Positions 1-7,839 of a stretch of DNA of 27,274 bases are shown piece by piece. Numbering within the stretch: the stretch's first letter is position 1; each line of letters begins with the position of its first letter. Made by a program: the position numbers and the translations under genes. The notes beneath the pieces are model-generated. The model saw only the letters and a list, made by a program, of their open reading frames with translations. It made no database searches and was not told where the DNA came from. Origin of the DNA: DASRRB01 sp036732755 (lineage in GTDB: Bacteria > Planctomycetota > B15-G4 > SIAN01); the NCBI GenBank assembly GCA_036732755.1, contig DAINBU010000064.1, positions 1 to 27,274 of the forward strand, in the 5' to 3' direction.

Positions 1-1
1 C

Positions 2-139
2 GACCCCGACCGGCTCGCGAACGTGCTGGTCATGCTCTAAAAAAAAGCGACGATCCGCATGCAGATCGATCGCAGCTTGCACCCGGTCGAGGCCTTTCTC
101 GCCTTCGTGTTCGACGTGCTCCTGAGCAAGCCGGGCTGA
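2..139 (+). pseudogene. C-terminal tail of a probable TetR-family regulator, interrupted by an in-frame TAA
   Basis: Frame 2 enters from the left edge, reads 12 codons (DPDRLANVLVML), meets TAA at 38-40, then stays open in the same frame to TGA at 137-139. The second part (ATIRMQIDRS...AFLAFVFDVLL) has the amphipathic helical look of a TetR C-terminal domain, and both halves read as one protein if the TAA is a changed Tyr-type codon. The stop sits at the start of an A8 run, but because the frame is unchanged a simple 1-nt homopolymer error does not explain it. A TetR gene directly before an RND pump operon is a very common arrangement. Either this is a regulator truncated by about 33 residues, a pseudogene, or a base error. 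Only the tail is visible, so the family call rests on short similarity plus context. Confidence 0.4.
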
Positions 140-192
140 GTTCCACCGATGACCCCGTCCCGTCGCCCCAACGCCTTCGCCGTGCCCGCGCC

Positions 193-207
193 GCGGTCCG
201 GGACCGC
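193..207. promoter_or_regulatory. Perfect inverted repeat, 7-bp arms, 1-nt centre
   Basis: The arms GCGGTCC and GGACCGC are perfect reverse complements around a single G. The repeat lies between the regulator tail and the RND operon. It has no following T run, so it is not a standard intrinsic terminator. It could be an operator half of the control region or simply a GC-rich palindrome. Confidence 0.3.
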
Positions 208-211
208 CCCC

Positions 212-226
212 TAGACGACTGGTCTA
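212..226. promoter_or_regulatory. TetR-type operator candidate before the RND efflux operon
   Basis: TAGACGACTGGTCTA is a perfect 5-bp inverted repeat (TAGAC...GTCTA) with a 5-nt centre, 35 bases before the adaptor start codon. The half-sites resemble the TAGACC/GGTCTA arms known for NemR-type TetR repressors. The location just after a probable TetR gene and just before its usual target makes it the best operator candidate in the window. Binding by the neighbouring regulator is inferred. Confidence 0.5.
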
Positions 227-242
227 CTTCCGATCCCGGAAG
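227..242. promoter_or_regulatory. Second perfect inverted repeat next to the operator candidate
   Basis: CTTCCG and CGGAAG are perfect 6-bp arms around ATCC. The repeat directly abuts the TAGAC/GTCTA palindrome and ends just before the ribosome binding site (GGAG at 247-250) of the adaptor gene. It may be a second regulator site or a leader hairpin near the start codon. Confidence 0.35.
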
Positions 243-260
243 TTGCGGAGATCCCCGCCC

Positions 261-1352
261 ATGAGTGGTCGCCAATGGTTCGCCTCGATCGTCCTGCTGC
301 TCGCCATCGTGGCGACGGGGGGCGGTCTCGCCGTCTGGAAGGAGCGTTCGATCGCCGAGGCGAACGCGGCGGCGGCGCGGATGCCCGAGCCGATGGAATC
401 CATCACCGTCGCGAAGGCGACGGCGCGCCAGTACCGCCGGTCGACGACGGCGATCGGGACGGTGCGCGCGCTCGCGTCCATCATGCTCAGCAACGAGATC
501 GCGGGCACGGTGCGCCAGATCGCGCTCCCGCCGGGCCTGGTGGTCGAGGCGAACACGCTGCTGGTCGCGCTCGACGTCTCGGTCGAGGAGGCGGAGCTCA
601 AGGCGCAGCAGGCGCAGCTCGCGCTCGCGCAGTCGGTCGTCGGCCGCATGGAGAAGGCGGCGCAGAACCACGGCGCCTCCGACCTCGACGTCGACAAGGC
701 GCGCGCCGAGCGCGACGTGGCCGCCGCGCAGATCGCGCGCACCGAGGCGGTGATCGCCCGCAAGACGCTGAAGGCGCCGTTCCGCTGCCGCATCGGCATG
801 TCGGACGTCCACCTCGGCCAGTACCTGAAGGAGGGGACCGAGATCACGACGCTCCAGGGCGTCGACGACGCGGTGCACGTCGACTTCTCGGTCGCGCAGG
901 GCGTGGCGGCGGCGCTCCAGCCAGGCGACGCGGTCGAGATCGTCGGCGCGCGCGACACGAAGCCGGTCGCGGCGTCGGTCGTCGCGGTCGACGCGCGCGT
1001 CGATCCGACCACGCGCAACGCGTTCGTACGGGCGCGTGTCGAAGTCGGCAAGGGCGCCTTCGCGCCCGGCTCGTCGGTGCGCGTGCGCGTGCCGGTCGGG
1101 CCGATGCGTGACGCGGTGGTCGTCCCGGTCAGCGCGTTGCGGCGCGGCCCCGACGGCGACCACGTTTTCCTGGTGAGCCCCGACGCCGACGGAAAGATGC
1201 GCTCGCACGTCCGCAAGGTGGAGGGCGGCGCGCTGCTCGGCGACGAGATCGTCGTCGAGGGCGGCCTCGCCGTCGGCGACGCGGTCGCGGCGTCCGGCTC
1301 GTTCAAGCTGCACGAAGGCGGGCTGGTGAACGTCGTCGAGGAAGGGCGCTGA
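261..1352 (+). CDS. RND efflux periplasmic adaptor (HlyD/AcrA-type membrane fusion protein)
   Basis: A 363-residue protein that would bridge the inner-membrane RND pump and the outer-membrane channel in a drug or toxic-compound efflux complex. An N-terminal hydrophobic anchor (about residues 8-25) follows a short charged start. Next come a barrel-sandwich/lipoyl half (IMLSNEIAGTVRQIALPPG), an alpha-helical hairpin (LKAQQAQLALAQ... to ...AAAQIARTEAVI), the second lipoyl half (KAPFRCRIGM...GQYLKEGTEI), then beta-barrel and membrane-proximal domains ending in VPVSALRRGPDGDHVFLV. The ATG at 261 has GGAG 10 nt upstream. A TTG at 243 is also in frame but would add only six residues and overlap the control repeats. 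It lies one base ahead of the pump gene. The length and domain order are normal for the family. The substrate cannot be told from sequence. Confidence 0.93.
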   Translation: MSGRQWFASIVLLLAIVATGGGLAVWKERSIAEANAAAARMPEPMESITVAKATARQYRRSTTAIGTVRALASIMLSNEIAGTVRQIALPPGLVVEANTLLVALDVSVEEAELKAQQAQLALAQSVVGRMEKAAQNHGASDLDVDKARAERDVAAAQIARTEAVIARKTLKAPFRCRIGMSDVHLGQYLKEGTEITTLQGVDDAVHVDFSVAQGVAAALQPGDAVEIVGARDTKPVAASVVAVDARVDPTTRNAFVRARVEVGKGAFAPGSSVRVRVPVGPMRDAVVVPVSALRRGPDGDHVFLVSPDADGKMRSHVRKVEGGALLGDEIVVEGGLAVGDAVAASGSFKLHEGGLVNVVEEGR

Positions 1353-1353
1353 G

Positions 1354-4300
1354 ATGGAGACGCCCAAGCACTCGTTCACCGACGTCTTCATCCGCCACCC
1401 GGTCCTCGCGATCGTGGTGAACCTGGTGATCCTGCTGGTGGGCTGGCGGGCCGCGACGACGCTGCCGGTCCAGCAGTACCCGAAGATCGAGAGCTCGTCG
1501 CTCCTGATCACGACGATCTACACCGGCGCGAGCGCCGAGACGGCCCGCGGCTTCCTCACCACGCCGATCGAGCGCGTCGTCTCCGCGATCAGCGGAGTCG
1601 ACTACATCGAGTCGACCAGCCGCGCCGGCTACAGCCTGGTCACCGTCCGCCTCAAGCTGAACCACAGCGCGACGACGGCGCTGGCCGAGGTCTCGGCGCG
1701 CCTCCAGCAGGTCCGCTCGGAGCTGCCGGCCGAGGCCGAGCCGCCGATCGTCGAGATCCAGCGCGCCGACCGGCCCTACGCCTCCTTCTATCTGAGCTTC
1801 ACGTCGGACCAGCGCACGGTCCCGGAGATGACCGACTGGCTGGCGCGCACGCTGCAGCCGCAGCTCACGACGCTCCCCGGCGTGCAGCGCGTCGGCGTCG
1901 AGGCGGGCCGCCCGATCGCGATGCGGATCTGGATCGACCCCGACCGCCTCGCCGCGCTCGGGCTCTCGCCCGGCGACGTGCACGAGGCGCTGCGCCGCAA
2001 CAACTACCTCGCGGCGGTCGGCCGCACCAAGGGCAACCTCGTCCAGGTCAACCTGCTGGCCAACACCGACCTGCGCTCCGTCGACGACTTCGAAGAGCTG
2101 ATCGTCGCCGAGCGCGGCGGCGCCATCACGCGGCTGAAGGACGTCGCCACCGTCGAGCTCGGCGCCGAAGAGGCCGACATGGTGGCGAAGTTCAGCGAGA
2201 AGGAGGCGGTCTACCTCTCGGTCTGGCCGCTCGCCGGCGTGAACGAGATCGAGGTGGCGCACCGCCTGCACGCCGAGATGGAGCGGCTGCGGCCGACGCT
2301 GCCGGCCGACGTCGACATGCGCCTCGCCTACGACGCGACCGTCTTCATGGAGGACGCGCTCACCGAGATCTCGAAGACGCTCACCGAGACGATCGCGATC
2401 GTCGGCTTCGTCGTCTTCCTCTTCATGGGTTCGGTGCGCACCGCGCTGGTGCCGCTGGTGGCGATGCCGATCTCGCTGATCGGCGCGGCCATCGTGATGT
2501 ACGCCTTCGGCTTCAGCCTCAACCTGCTCACGATGCTCGCGATCGTCCTCTCGGTCGGGCTCGTCGTCGACGACGCGATCGTCGTGGTCGAGAACGTCGA
2601 GCGCCACGTCCGCGAGGGGCGCTCGCGCGTCGAGGCGGCGCTGGTCGGCGCGCGCGAGCTGGTCGGCCCGATCATCGCCATGACGATCACGCTGGCGGCG
2701 GTCTACACGCCGATCGGCTTCCAGGGCGGGCTGACCGGCACGCTCTTCCTCGAGTTCGCGATCACGCTCGCGGCGGCGGTCATCGTGTCGGGCTTCGTCG
2801 CCGTCACGCTCTCGCCGGTGATGAGCTCGCGCTTCGTCCACGCGCACGGCCAGGAGGGCCGCCTCACGCGCTGGGTGAACGCCGGCTTCGAGATGGTGCG
2901 GCGCGCCTACGCGAGGCTGCTCGACGGCGCGCTCTCGATCCGCTGGGCGATCGTGGTCGCGGCGCTGCTCGTGATGGCGGCGATCTGGCCGCTGCAGGCG
3001 CACGCGCGCCGCGAGCTCGCGCCGGTCGAGGACCAGGGTCACATCGCGATGTTCCTCGAGTCGGCGCCCGACTCGACGCTCGAGGCGGCGCACCAGGAGT
3101 CGCTGAAGATCGTCAAGCAGGTCACGGCGTTCCCCGAGGCGAAGTTCATGTGGTCGCTCACGGCGTCGTGGGGCGGCTACGGCGGCATGGTCACCAAGGA
3201 CTGGCACCAGCGGAAGCGGTCGACCGAGGAGATCTACGGCGAGCTGTTCGGCGCCGTCTCCCAGGTGCCGGGGCTGCGCGCCTTCCCGCGCCTCGACCCG
3301 CCGCTGCCGAACGCCGGCCAGTACGACGTCGAGCTCGTGCTGCAGAGCGACCAGCCGCTCGAGCAGATGGTCGGCACGGTCGGCGCCGTCGTCGGCGCCG
3401 GCTGGAAGTCGGGCAAGTTCCTCTACGTCGACACCGACTTGAAGATCGACCAGCCGCTGGCGCGCGTCGAGATCGACCGCGAGCAGATCGCCGACCTCGG
3501 CCTCGACCTCGCCGGCGTCGGCCGCGAGCTCGGCACGCTGCTCGGCGGCGCCTACGTGAACCGCTTCAACTACTTCGACCGCAGCTACAAGGTGATCCCG
3601 CAGATCGGCGACCAGGACCGCGCGACGCTCGGCCCGCTGCTCGACCTCAAGATCAAGACGCCGGCCGGGGACCTCGTGCCGGTCTCCACCTTCACGCACA
3701 TCGTCGCGACCACGGCGCCGCGCACGCTCAACCGCTTCCAGCAGAAGAACGCGGTGCGCATCTTCGGCGGCGTGCAGCCGCGCGTGACCAAGGAGGAGGG
3801 GCTGCGCGTCCTCGAGAACGCCGCGACCGAGGCGGCGGGGACGAGCGTCGTCCAGGAGTACGCCGGCGAGTCGCGCCAGATCCGGCGCGAAGGATCGGCC
3901 TTCACCGTCACGCTCGGCTTCGCGGTCGTGCTGATCTACCTCGTGCTCGCGGCGCAGTTCCGGAGCTTCCGCGACCCGCTGATCGTGCTGCTCGGCTCGG
4001 TGCCGCTCGCGATCTCCGGCGCGCTGATCTTCAGCTTCCTCGACGTCACCACGATCAACATCTACTCGCAGGTCGGGTTGATCACGCTGGTCGGGCTCAT
4101 CGCCAAGAACGGCATCCTGATCGTCCAGTTCGCCAACACGCTGCAGGCGCGCGGCTTCTCCAAGCTGGCGGCGATCCGCGAGGCGTCGCTCACCCGCCTG
4201 CGGCCGGTCCTCATGACGTCGGCCGCGACCGTCTTCGGCCACTTCCCGCTGGTGCTGGTGACCGGGCCGGGCGCCAAGGCGCGCAACAGCATCGGCACGG

Positions 4301-4479
4301 TGCTCGTCACCGGCATGACGATCGGCACGCTCTTCACGCTCTTCGTCGTCCCCGTCTTCTACCTCCTGATCGCGGAGAAGCGCCGGCGCGACGCGGAGGA
4401 GGGGGCGTTGGAGGAGAACGGCGCGCTCGTCCCGCCGAACTCGCTGCACTCCCCCAAGGCCCCGATGGTGACCGCATGA
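1354..4479 (+). CDS. RND efflux transporter, HAE1/AcrB-like inner-membrane pump
   Basis: A 1041-residue proton-driven efflux pump. It has the RND two-fold layout: TM1 at about residues 13-32, a large periplasmic porter loop, a TM2-6 bundle, a second porter loop and a C-terminal TM bundle. The proton-relay residues are present: the paired aspartates in GLVVDDAIVVVEN (residues 406-407) and the lysine in GLIAKNGILI (residue 918). N-terminal LPVQQYPKIE and the PxxER-type TPIERVVSAI segment are typical of the hydrophobe/amphiphile exporters. The gene starts one base after the adaptor stop and overlaps the channel gene by ATGA, so the three are clearly one operon. The length matches the family. It belongs to the AcrB/MdtB/MexF-like group, but the drug range cannot be deduced. 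Confidence 0.96.
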   Translation: METPKHSFTDVFIRHPVLAIVVNLVILLVGWRAATTLPVQQYPKIESSSLLITTIYTGASAETARGFLTTPIERVVSAISGVDYIESTSRAGYSLVTVRLKLNHSATTALAEVSARLQQVRSELPAEAEPPIVEIQRADRPYASFYLSFTSDQRTVPEMTDWLARTLQPQLTTLPGVQRVGVEAGRPIAMRIWIDPDRLAALGLSPGDVHEALRRNNYLAAVGRTKGNLVQVNLLANTDLRSVDDFEELIVAERGGAITRLKDVATVELGAEEADMVAKFSEKEAVYLSVWPLAGVNEIEVAHRLHAEMERLRPTLPADVDMRLAYDATVFMEDALTEISKTLTETIAIVGFVVFLFMGSVRTALVPLVAMPISLIGAAIVMYAFGFSLNLLTMLAIVLSVGLVVDDAIVVVENVERHVREGRSRVEAALVGARELVGPIIAMTITLAAVYTPIGFQGGLTGTLFLEFAITLAAAVIVSGFVAVTLSPVMSSRFVHAHGQEGRLTRWVNAGFEMVRRAYARLLDGALSIRWAIVVAALLVMAAIWPLQAHARRELAPVEDQGHIAMFLESAPDSTLEAAHQESLKIVKQVTAFPEAKFMWSLTASWGGYGGMVTKDWHQRKRSTEEIYGELFGAVSQVPGLRAFPRLDPPLPNAGQYDVELVLQSDQPLEQMVGTVGAVVGAGWKSGKFLYVDTDLKIDQPLARVEIDREQIADLGLDLAGVGRELGTLLGGAYVNRFNYFDRSYKVIPQIGDQDRATLGPLLDLKIKTPAGDLVPVSTFTHIVATTAPRTLNRFQQKNAVRIFGGVQPRVTKEEGLRVLENAATEAAGTSVVQEYAGESRQIRREGSAFTVTLGFAVVLIYLVLAAQFRSFRDPLIVLLGSVPLAISGALIFSFLDVTTINIYSQVGLITLVGLIAKNGILIVQFANTLQARGFSKLAAIREASLTRLRPVLMTSAATVFGHFPLVLVTGPGAKARNSIGTVLVTGMTIGTLFTLFVVPVFYLLIAEKRRRDAEEGALEENGALVPPNSLHSPKAPMVTA

Positions 4480-5984
4480 GCTCCCGAGCCGCGTCGCGAC
4501 CCGCCTCGACCGTCCCGCTCGCGAAGATCGCGCTGGCGCTCGGCGCGTTGGCGTCCGGAGCGCTGGCCGGCTGCATGGCGGTCGGGCCCGACTACCAGCC
4601 GCCGGAAATGGCGACGCCCGCCGGATGGCGGGAGACCGAAGACCCGCGCCTCGTCGAGAAGGCCTCCGCCGACCCGAACGCCGCGGCGCCGCACCTCGAC
4701 GCGTGGTGGTCGCGCCTGCACGATCCCACGCTCGACGACCTGGTCGTCAGGGCGTCGCACCAGGGGCTCGACCTGAAGGAGGCGCTGGCGCGCATCCGCG
4801 AGGCGCGCGCGCTGCGCGGCGTCGTCGGCGCCGACCGCTTCCCGACGCTCGACGGCGCCGCGTCGTACCGCCGGAGCGGCGAGTCCGACAACACGCCTTT
4901 CGGCAGCTTCGTGCCCGACAACGGCGTCTTCAGCGTCGGCTTCGACGCGGCGTGGGAGATCGACCTGTGGGGCCGCGTGCGCCGCGGCGTCGAGGCGGCC
5001 GACGCCGACCTCGCCGCGCAGTACGAGGACGCGCGCGACGTCGCCCTGTCGGTCACGGCCGAGGTGGCGCTGCGCTACGTGGAGATGCGCTCGTTCCAGC
5101 GCCGCCTCGCGATCGCGCGCCAGAACGTCGACCTGCAGGAGCAGACGCTCTCCGTCGTGCGCGGCCGCTTCGAGTCGGGAATGGTCGGCGCGCTCGACGT
5201 CGCGCAGGCGTCGACCGTCGTCGAGTCGACGCGCGCCAACGTGCCGGCGCTCGAGGCGGGCGTGCGCATCACGGAGAACCGCCTCGCGGTGCTGATCGGG
5301 CTGCCGCCCGGCGCGCTCGCCGAGGAGCTGAAGGAGGTCCGGCCGGTGCCGGTGGCGCCGCTCGAGATCGCGGTCGGGCTGCCCGCCGACCTCCTGCGGC
5401 GCCGCCCCGACGTCCGCCGCGCCGAGCGCGTGCTCGCCGCCGAGACGGCGCGCATCGGCGTCGCGAAGGGCGACCTCTATCCGCGGCTTTCGCTCAGCGG
5501 ATCGCTCGGGCTCGCCTCGGAGGACATCGCCGACCTGCTGCACCGGCGCAGCATGTTCTGGGGTTTCGGCCCCGACCTGCGCTGGAACCTCTTCGACGCC
5601 GGCCGGCTGCGCGAGCTGGTCGAGGCGCAGGACGCGCGCGCCGAGCAGGCGCGCCTCCGCTGGGAGCGCACGGTCCTGAACGCGCTCGAGGAGTGCGAGG
5701 CGGCGATGACGGCGTTCGTGCGCGAACAGGTGCGGCGGACGTCGCTGCTCGAGGCGGCGACGCAGGCGCGCCGCGCGGTCGAGCTGGCGCAGACGCAGTA
5801 CACCAACGGCCTCTCCGACTTCCAGATCGTGCTCGACTCGGAGCGCGAGGTGGCGTCGCTCGAGGACGACCTCGCGACCAGCGACGCCGCGGTCACGACC
5901 CACGTGATCCGCCTCTACAAGGCGCTCGGCGGCGGCTGGCCGCCGATCGAGACCGCGCTGGCCGAGCCGACCGCGAAGCAGTGA
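4476..5984 (+). CDS. RND outer-membrane channel lipoprotein (NodT/OprM family)
   Basis: A 502-residue TolC-type outer-membrane factor completing the tripartite pump. The N-terminus carries a lipoprotein signal with lipobox LAGC (Cys33), followed by the family hallmark MAVGPDYQPP. Two outer-membrane-efflux repeats follow, with the usual internal duplication: VGFDAAWEIDLWGRVRRGVEA in the first half and FGPDLRWNLFDAGRLRELVE in the second. PADLLRRRPDVRRAE is the conserved NodT segment. The start ATG overlaps the pump stop (ATGA). The end lies 16 bases from the convergent gene at 6001, with no clear terminator hairpin between them. Confidence 0.95.
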   Translation: MSSRAASRPASTVPLAKIALALGALASGALAGCMAVGPDYQPPEMATPAGWRETEDPRLVEKASADPNAAAPHLDAWWSRLHDPTLDDLVVRASHQGLDLKEALARIREARALRGVVGADRFPTLDGAASYRRSGESDNTPFGSFVPDNGVFSVGFDAAWEIDLWGRVRRGVEAADADLAAQYEDARDVALSVTAEVALRYVEMRSFQRRLAIARQNVDLQEQTLSVVRGRFESGMVGALDVAQASTVVESTRANVPALEAGVRITENRLAVLIGLPPGALAEELKEVRPVPVAPLEIAVGLPADLLRRRPDVRRAERVLAAETARIGVAKGDLYPRLSLSGSLGLASEDIADLLHRRSMFWGFGPDLRWNLFDAGRLRELVEAQDARAEQARLRWERTVLNALEECEAAMTAFVREQVRRTSLLEAATQARRAVELAQTQYTNGLSDFQIVLDSEREVASLEDDLATSDAAVTTHVIRLYKALGGGWPPIETALAEPTAKQ

Positions 5985-6000
5985 CCGCGCGCCGCGTGCG

Positions 6001-6642
6001 TCACGCCTGCGACGCGCCTCGGCCCTCCTCGCCGGCGAGCAGCGAGCGCAGCCGGACGCGCTGGAACGCGCCGTCCTCGGCGAGCTGGTCGTCGATGCGG
6101 AAGTCGTAGCGCACGAAGAGCCCCTCGAGGACGCGCCGCTCGATCCAGCCGCCGAGCCGGATCTCGAGGTCGTCGACGTGGCGCCGGTGCACCAGCTCGA
6201 TCGCGTCGGTCGCGCGCAGCATCGCCTCCGTCTCGAGCGCGACGCGCAGCAGGATCACCCCGCCGGGCCACGCCGCCACCTCCGCCCGGAAGTCGAGCGT
6301 CCCGAAGCGCAGGTCGACGCGCAGCGCGCGCCCGCGCGGCAGCGTGCGGTCACGCGCCCCCACGACGACGCGCCGATCGGCGCCGTCCGCCGCGTCGTCG
6401 AGCAGCAGCCGGTAGCGCCGCACGTCACCTTGCTCGGAGCGTTCCGTCGCGACGCACGAGCGGTCGGGGATCGCGTTCTCCGCGGGCGCGGCGCGCCACG
6501 TGTCGCACAGGGCGATCGGCACGCGCGTCCCGACGGCGAGCGTCTGCTGCTGGCGCCGCGGGAATTCGACGTCGAGCGCGGACCCTTCGCGCGCGACGAC
6601 CCGACCGACCCGGACGAGCCCGGGATCGAAGGCGACGACCAC
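6001..6642 (-). CDS. Hypothetical protein, possibly two beta-rich (PilZ/YcgR-like) domains
   Basis: I do not firmly recognise this protein. From the preferred GTG at 6642 (GGGAGAG a few bases upstream) it has 213 residues. It has a beta-rich first half (VVVAFDPGLVRVGRVV, ALDVEFPRR, LAVGTRVPIAL) and a second half with RRYRLLLDD followed by strands (RALRVDLRFGTLDFRAEVAAWPGG in pieces). This two-barrel look recalls YcgR/PilZ proteins, but the diagnostic RxxxR and (D/N)xSxxG motifs are not seen, so the assignment is weak. The frame stays open upstream as far as 6879 but then runs into the sigma-factor gene, and the upstream part reads less like protein. It is divergent from the sigma factor and convergent with the efflux operon. 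No signal peptide or membrane segment is seen. Confidence 0.6.
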   Translation of the reverse strand: MVVAFDPGLVRVGRVVAREGSALDVEFPRRQQQTLAVGTRVPIALCDTWRAAPAENAIPDRSCVATERSEQGDVRRYRLLLDDAADGADRRVVVGARDRTLPRGRALRVDLRFGTLDFRAEVAAWPGGVILLRVALETEAMLRATDAIELVHRRHVDDLEIRLGGWIERRVLEGLFVRYDFRIDDQLAEDGAFQRVRLRSLLAGEEGRGASQA

Positions 6643-6832
6643 CCACTCTCCCGAGGGGTCGGGGGCACCCGTTCCTTCGGCTCGCGCTCGATCCAGGACC
6701 CGCTCCCGTCGGTGGCGGATGGCGACGGCGCTACCAGCGGAATGCGGGTGCGAAACCGCAACGACGGGAGCGAATAGACTGGACCGGGTCTGCGCCTGCG
6801 CCCCCCTGCCGGCGCGGTCCCGGAGGGGGAAC
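6643..6832. promoter_or_regulatory. Divergent intergenic region between unknown protein and sigma factor
   Basis: These 190 bases must hold the sigma-factor promoter and, if the 6642 start is right, that of the unknown protein. A short palindrome GACC-G-GGTC lies near 6782-6790 and CGGAGGGGG at 6821-6829 is the sigma-factor ribosome binding site. No convincing -35/-10 pair can be assigned by eye. If the minus-strand frame starts further upstream, this space shrinks. Confidence 0.35.
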
Positions 6833-7492
6833 GTGGCCGAAGAGGGATCGAAGTCGCCCGGTGTGGCCGGCGACGGCACGGGCGTGCCTCTCGACGCGCT
6901 CGCCCGCGCCGCGCAGGGGGGCGATTCCCGGGCGCGCGACCTCTTCGCGCGGCGGCTGCAAGCCCTGGTGGCGAGCTCCGTCCGCGTCCAGCTCGGCCCG
7001 CAACTCCTTCGGGACGTCGGCTTCGACGACGTCGTGCAGGAGCTGCTGCTCGCGATCCAGGGCGAGCTCCCGCGGCTGCAGGTGCGCGGCGAGTCGCAGC
7101 TGCACCGGTGGATCCAGCGGATCGTCCACCACCGGATCTGCGACCTGCACGACTACCACTCGCGCGCCGCCAAGCGCGACCCGCGGCGCCGCGTCTCGCT
7201 CCGCGACCTGCTGAAGGGCGGGGAGGACGGCGAGGACCGCGAGGAGCCCGCCGCGTTCGCGTCGAAGGCGCCGACGCCCGACGAGACGGTGAGCGAGCGC
7301 GAGCTCGCGCGACGCGCCCTCGTCGCGCTCGAGCGCCTCCCCGCCGACGAGGCGGCCGCCGTCCGCCGTATCGCGCTGCGCAGCGAGCGGATCGCCGACG
7401 TCGCGCGCGAGCTCGGAGTGGGGGAGTCGACCGTCCGCATGCGCCTCGCGCGCGGACTCGCGCGGCTCTACCGGGCGCTCGGCGGGGCGTGA
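6833..7492 (+). CDS. ECF-type RNA polymerase sigma-70 factor (planctomycete type)
   Basis: A 219-residue sigma factor with region 2 (FDDVVQELLLAIQGEL...LHRWIQRIVHHRICDLHDYH), a charged linker (about residues 115-150), and region 4 containing a helix-turn-helix (RIADVARELGVGESTVRMRLARGLARLYRAL). No region 1.1 or region 3 is evident, as expected of an ECF factor. The GTG at 6833 is chosen because CGGAGGGGG lies just ahead; the frame is open further upstream without coding character. Planctomycete sigma factors of this style are often encoded near Ser/Thr kinases, and in Vibrio the ECF factor EcfP is activated by the kinase PknT. The kinase at 10353 and the FGE-like membrane protein at 7836 are therefore plausible partners by inference. 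No zinc-binding anti-sigma factor is seen next to it. Confidence 0.88.
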   Translation: MAEEGSKSPGVAGDGTGVPLDALARAAQGGDSRARDLFARRLQALVASSVRVQLGPQLLRDVGFDDVVQELLLAIQGELPRLQVRGESQLHRWIQRIVHHRICDLHDYHSRAAKRDPRRRVSLRDLLKGGEDGEDREEPAAFASKAPTPDETVSERELARRALVALERLPADEAAAVRRIALRSERIADVARELGVGESTVRMRLARGLARLYRALGGA

Positions 7493-7501
7493 CCGCGCCT
7501 G

Positions 7502-7521
7502 GAGCCTGCCGAGTCAGGCTC
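7502..7521. terminator. Hairpin between convergent genes, probable bidirectional terminator
   Basis: GAGCCTG and CAGGCTC form a perfect 7-bp stem around CCGAGT. It lies 9 bases after the sigma-factor stop and immediately before the stop codon of the minus-strand small gene. It lacks a T tract, so termination by the hairpin alone is uncertain; the position between converging genes is the main argument. Confidence 0.5.
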
Positions 7522-7839
7522 TCAGGGAATCCGGATCAGGATGGTCGACCCGTCGGCAGTCAGGCAGACCCAATAGGAGACTTCGCCGATGCTGATCGTG
7601 CCTTGGTACGTGCAGCCGTCGGGGCAGGGATTGGGTCCGCCGTCGGTCAGCCTGCGCACCTTGCGGCTCGCCTTCTTCGGGGCTCGCAGGGGCACGATCT
7701 TGAATCGGGCCGGAAGCGAGATGCGGACTCGCTTGGAATGGCTCGCACGCTTGCGCACAGCGGTCTCCCGGGCAACGAATGGGGGCGTCGCGACGACGAA
7801 TGCGATCGTACCGGGAGACGGCCAGGACACGCGCTTCAC
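7522..7839 (-). CDS. Small hypothetical protein translationally coupled to the FGE-like gene
   Basis: A 105-residue protein starting with GTG at 7839 that overlaps the TGA of the upstream gene (GTGA), the usual sign of coupled translation. It begins with a hydrophobic stretch (TIAFVVATPPFVA), followed by a strongly basic middle (VRKRASHSKRVRISLPARFK, then KKASRKVRR) and a compact C-terminus with three cysteines (NPCPDGCTYQG...YWVCLTADGSTILIRIP). I do not recognise the family. The CPDGC pair suggests a metal site or a disulfide. Alternative starts inside the frame exist. It shares the operon with the membrane FGE-like protein and may act with it. Confidence 0.6.
   Translation of the reverse strand: MKRVSWPSPGTIAFVVATPPFVARETAVRKRASHSKRVRISLPARFKIVPLRAPKKASRKVRRLTDGGPNPCPDGCTYQGTISIGEVSYWVCLTADGSTILIRIP

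Noticed and set aside
32..59. Selenocysteine or slippage explanation for the stop in the regulator tail
   Set aside because: The stop is TAA, which is not recoded as Sec, and the frame before and after is the same, so slippage on the A8 run would not help.
1303..4449. A minus-strand open frame of over 1000 codons opposite the RND pump gene
   Set aside because: It is an antisense shadow: extremely Arg/Asp/His-rich, low in hydrophobic blocks and exactly opposite a well-recognised gene, as expected in GC-rich DNA. The same holds for the long frames opposite the kinase, the channel, the toroid protein and cstA.
7836..7839. Recoding between the FGE-like gene and the small frame after its TGA
   Set aside because: The following frame is a different one and opens with its own GTG in a GTGA overlap, so ordinary translational coupling is the simpler explanation.
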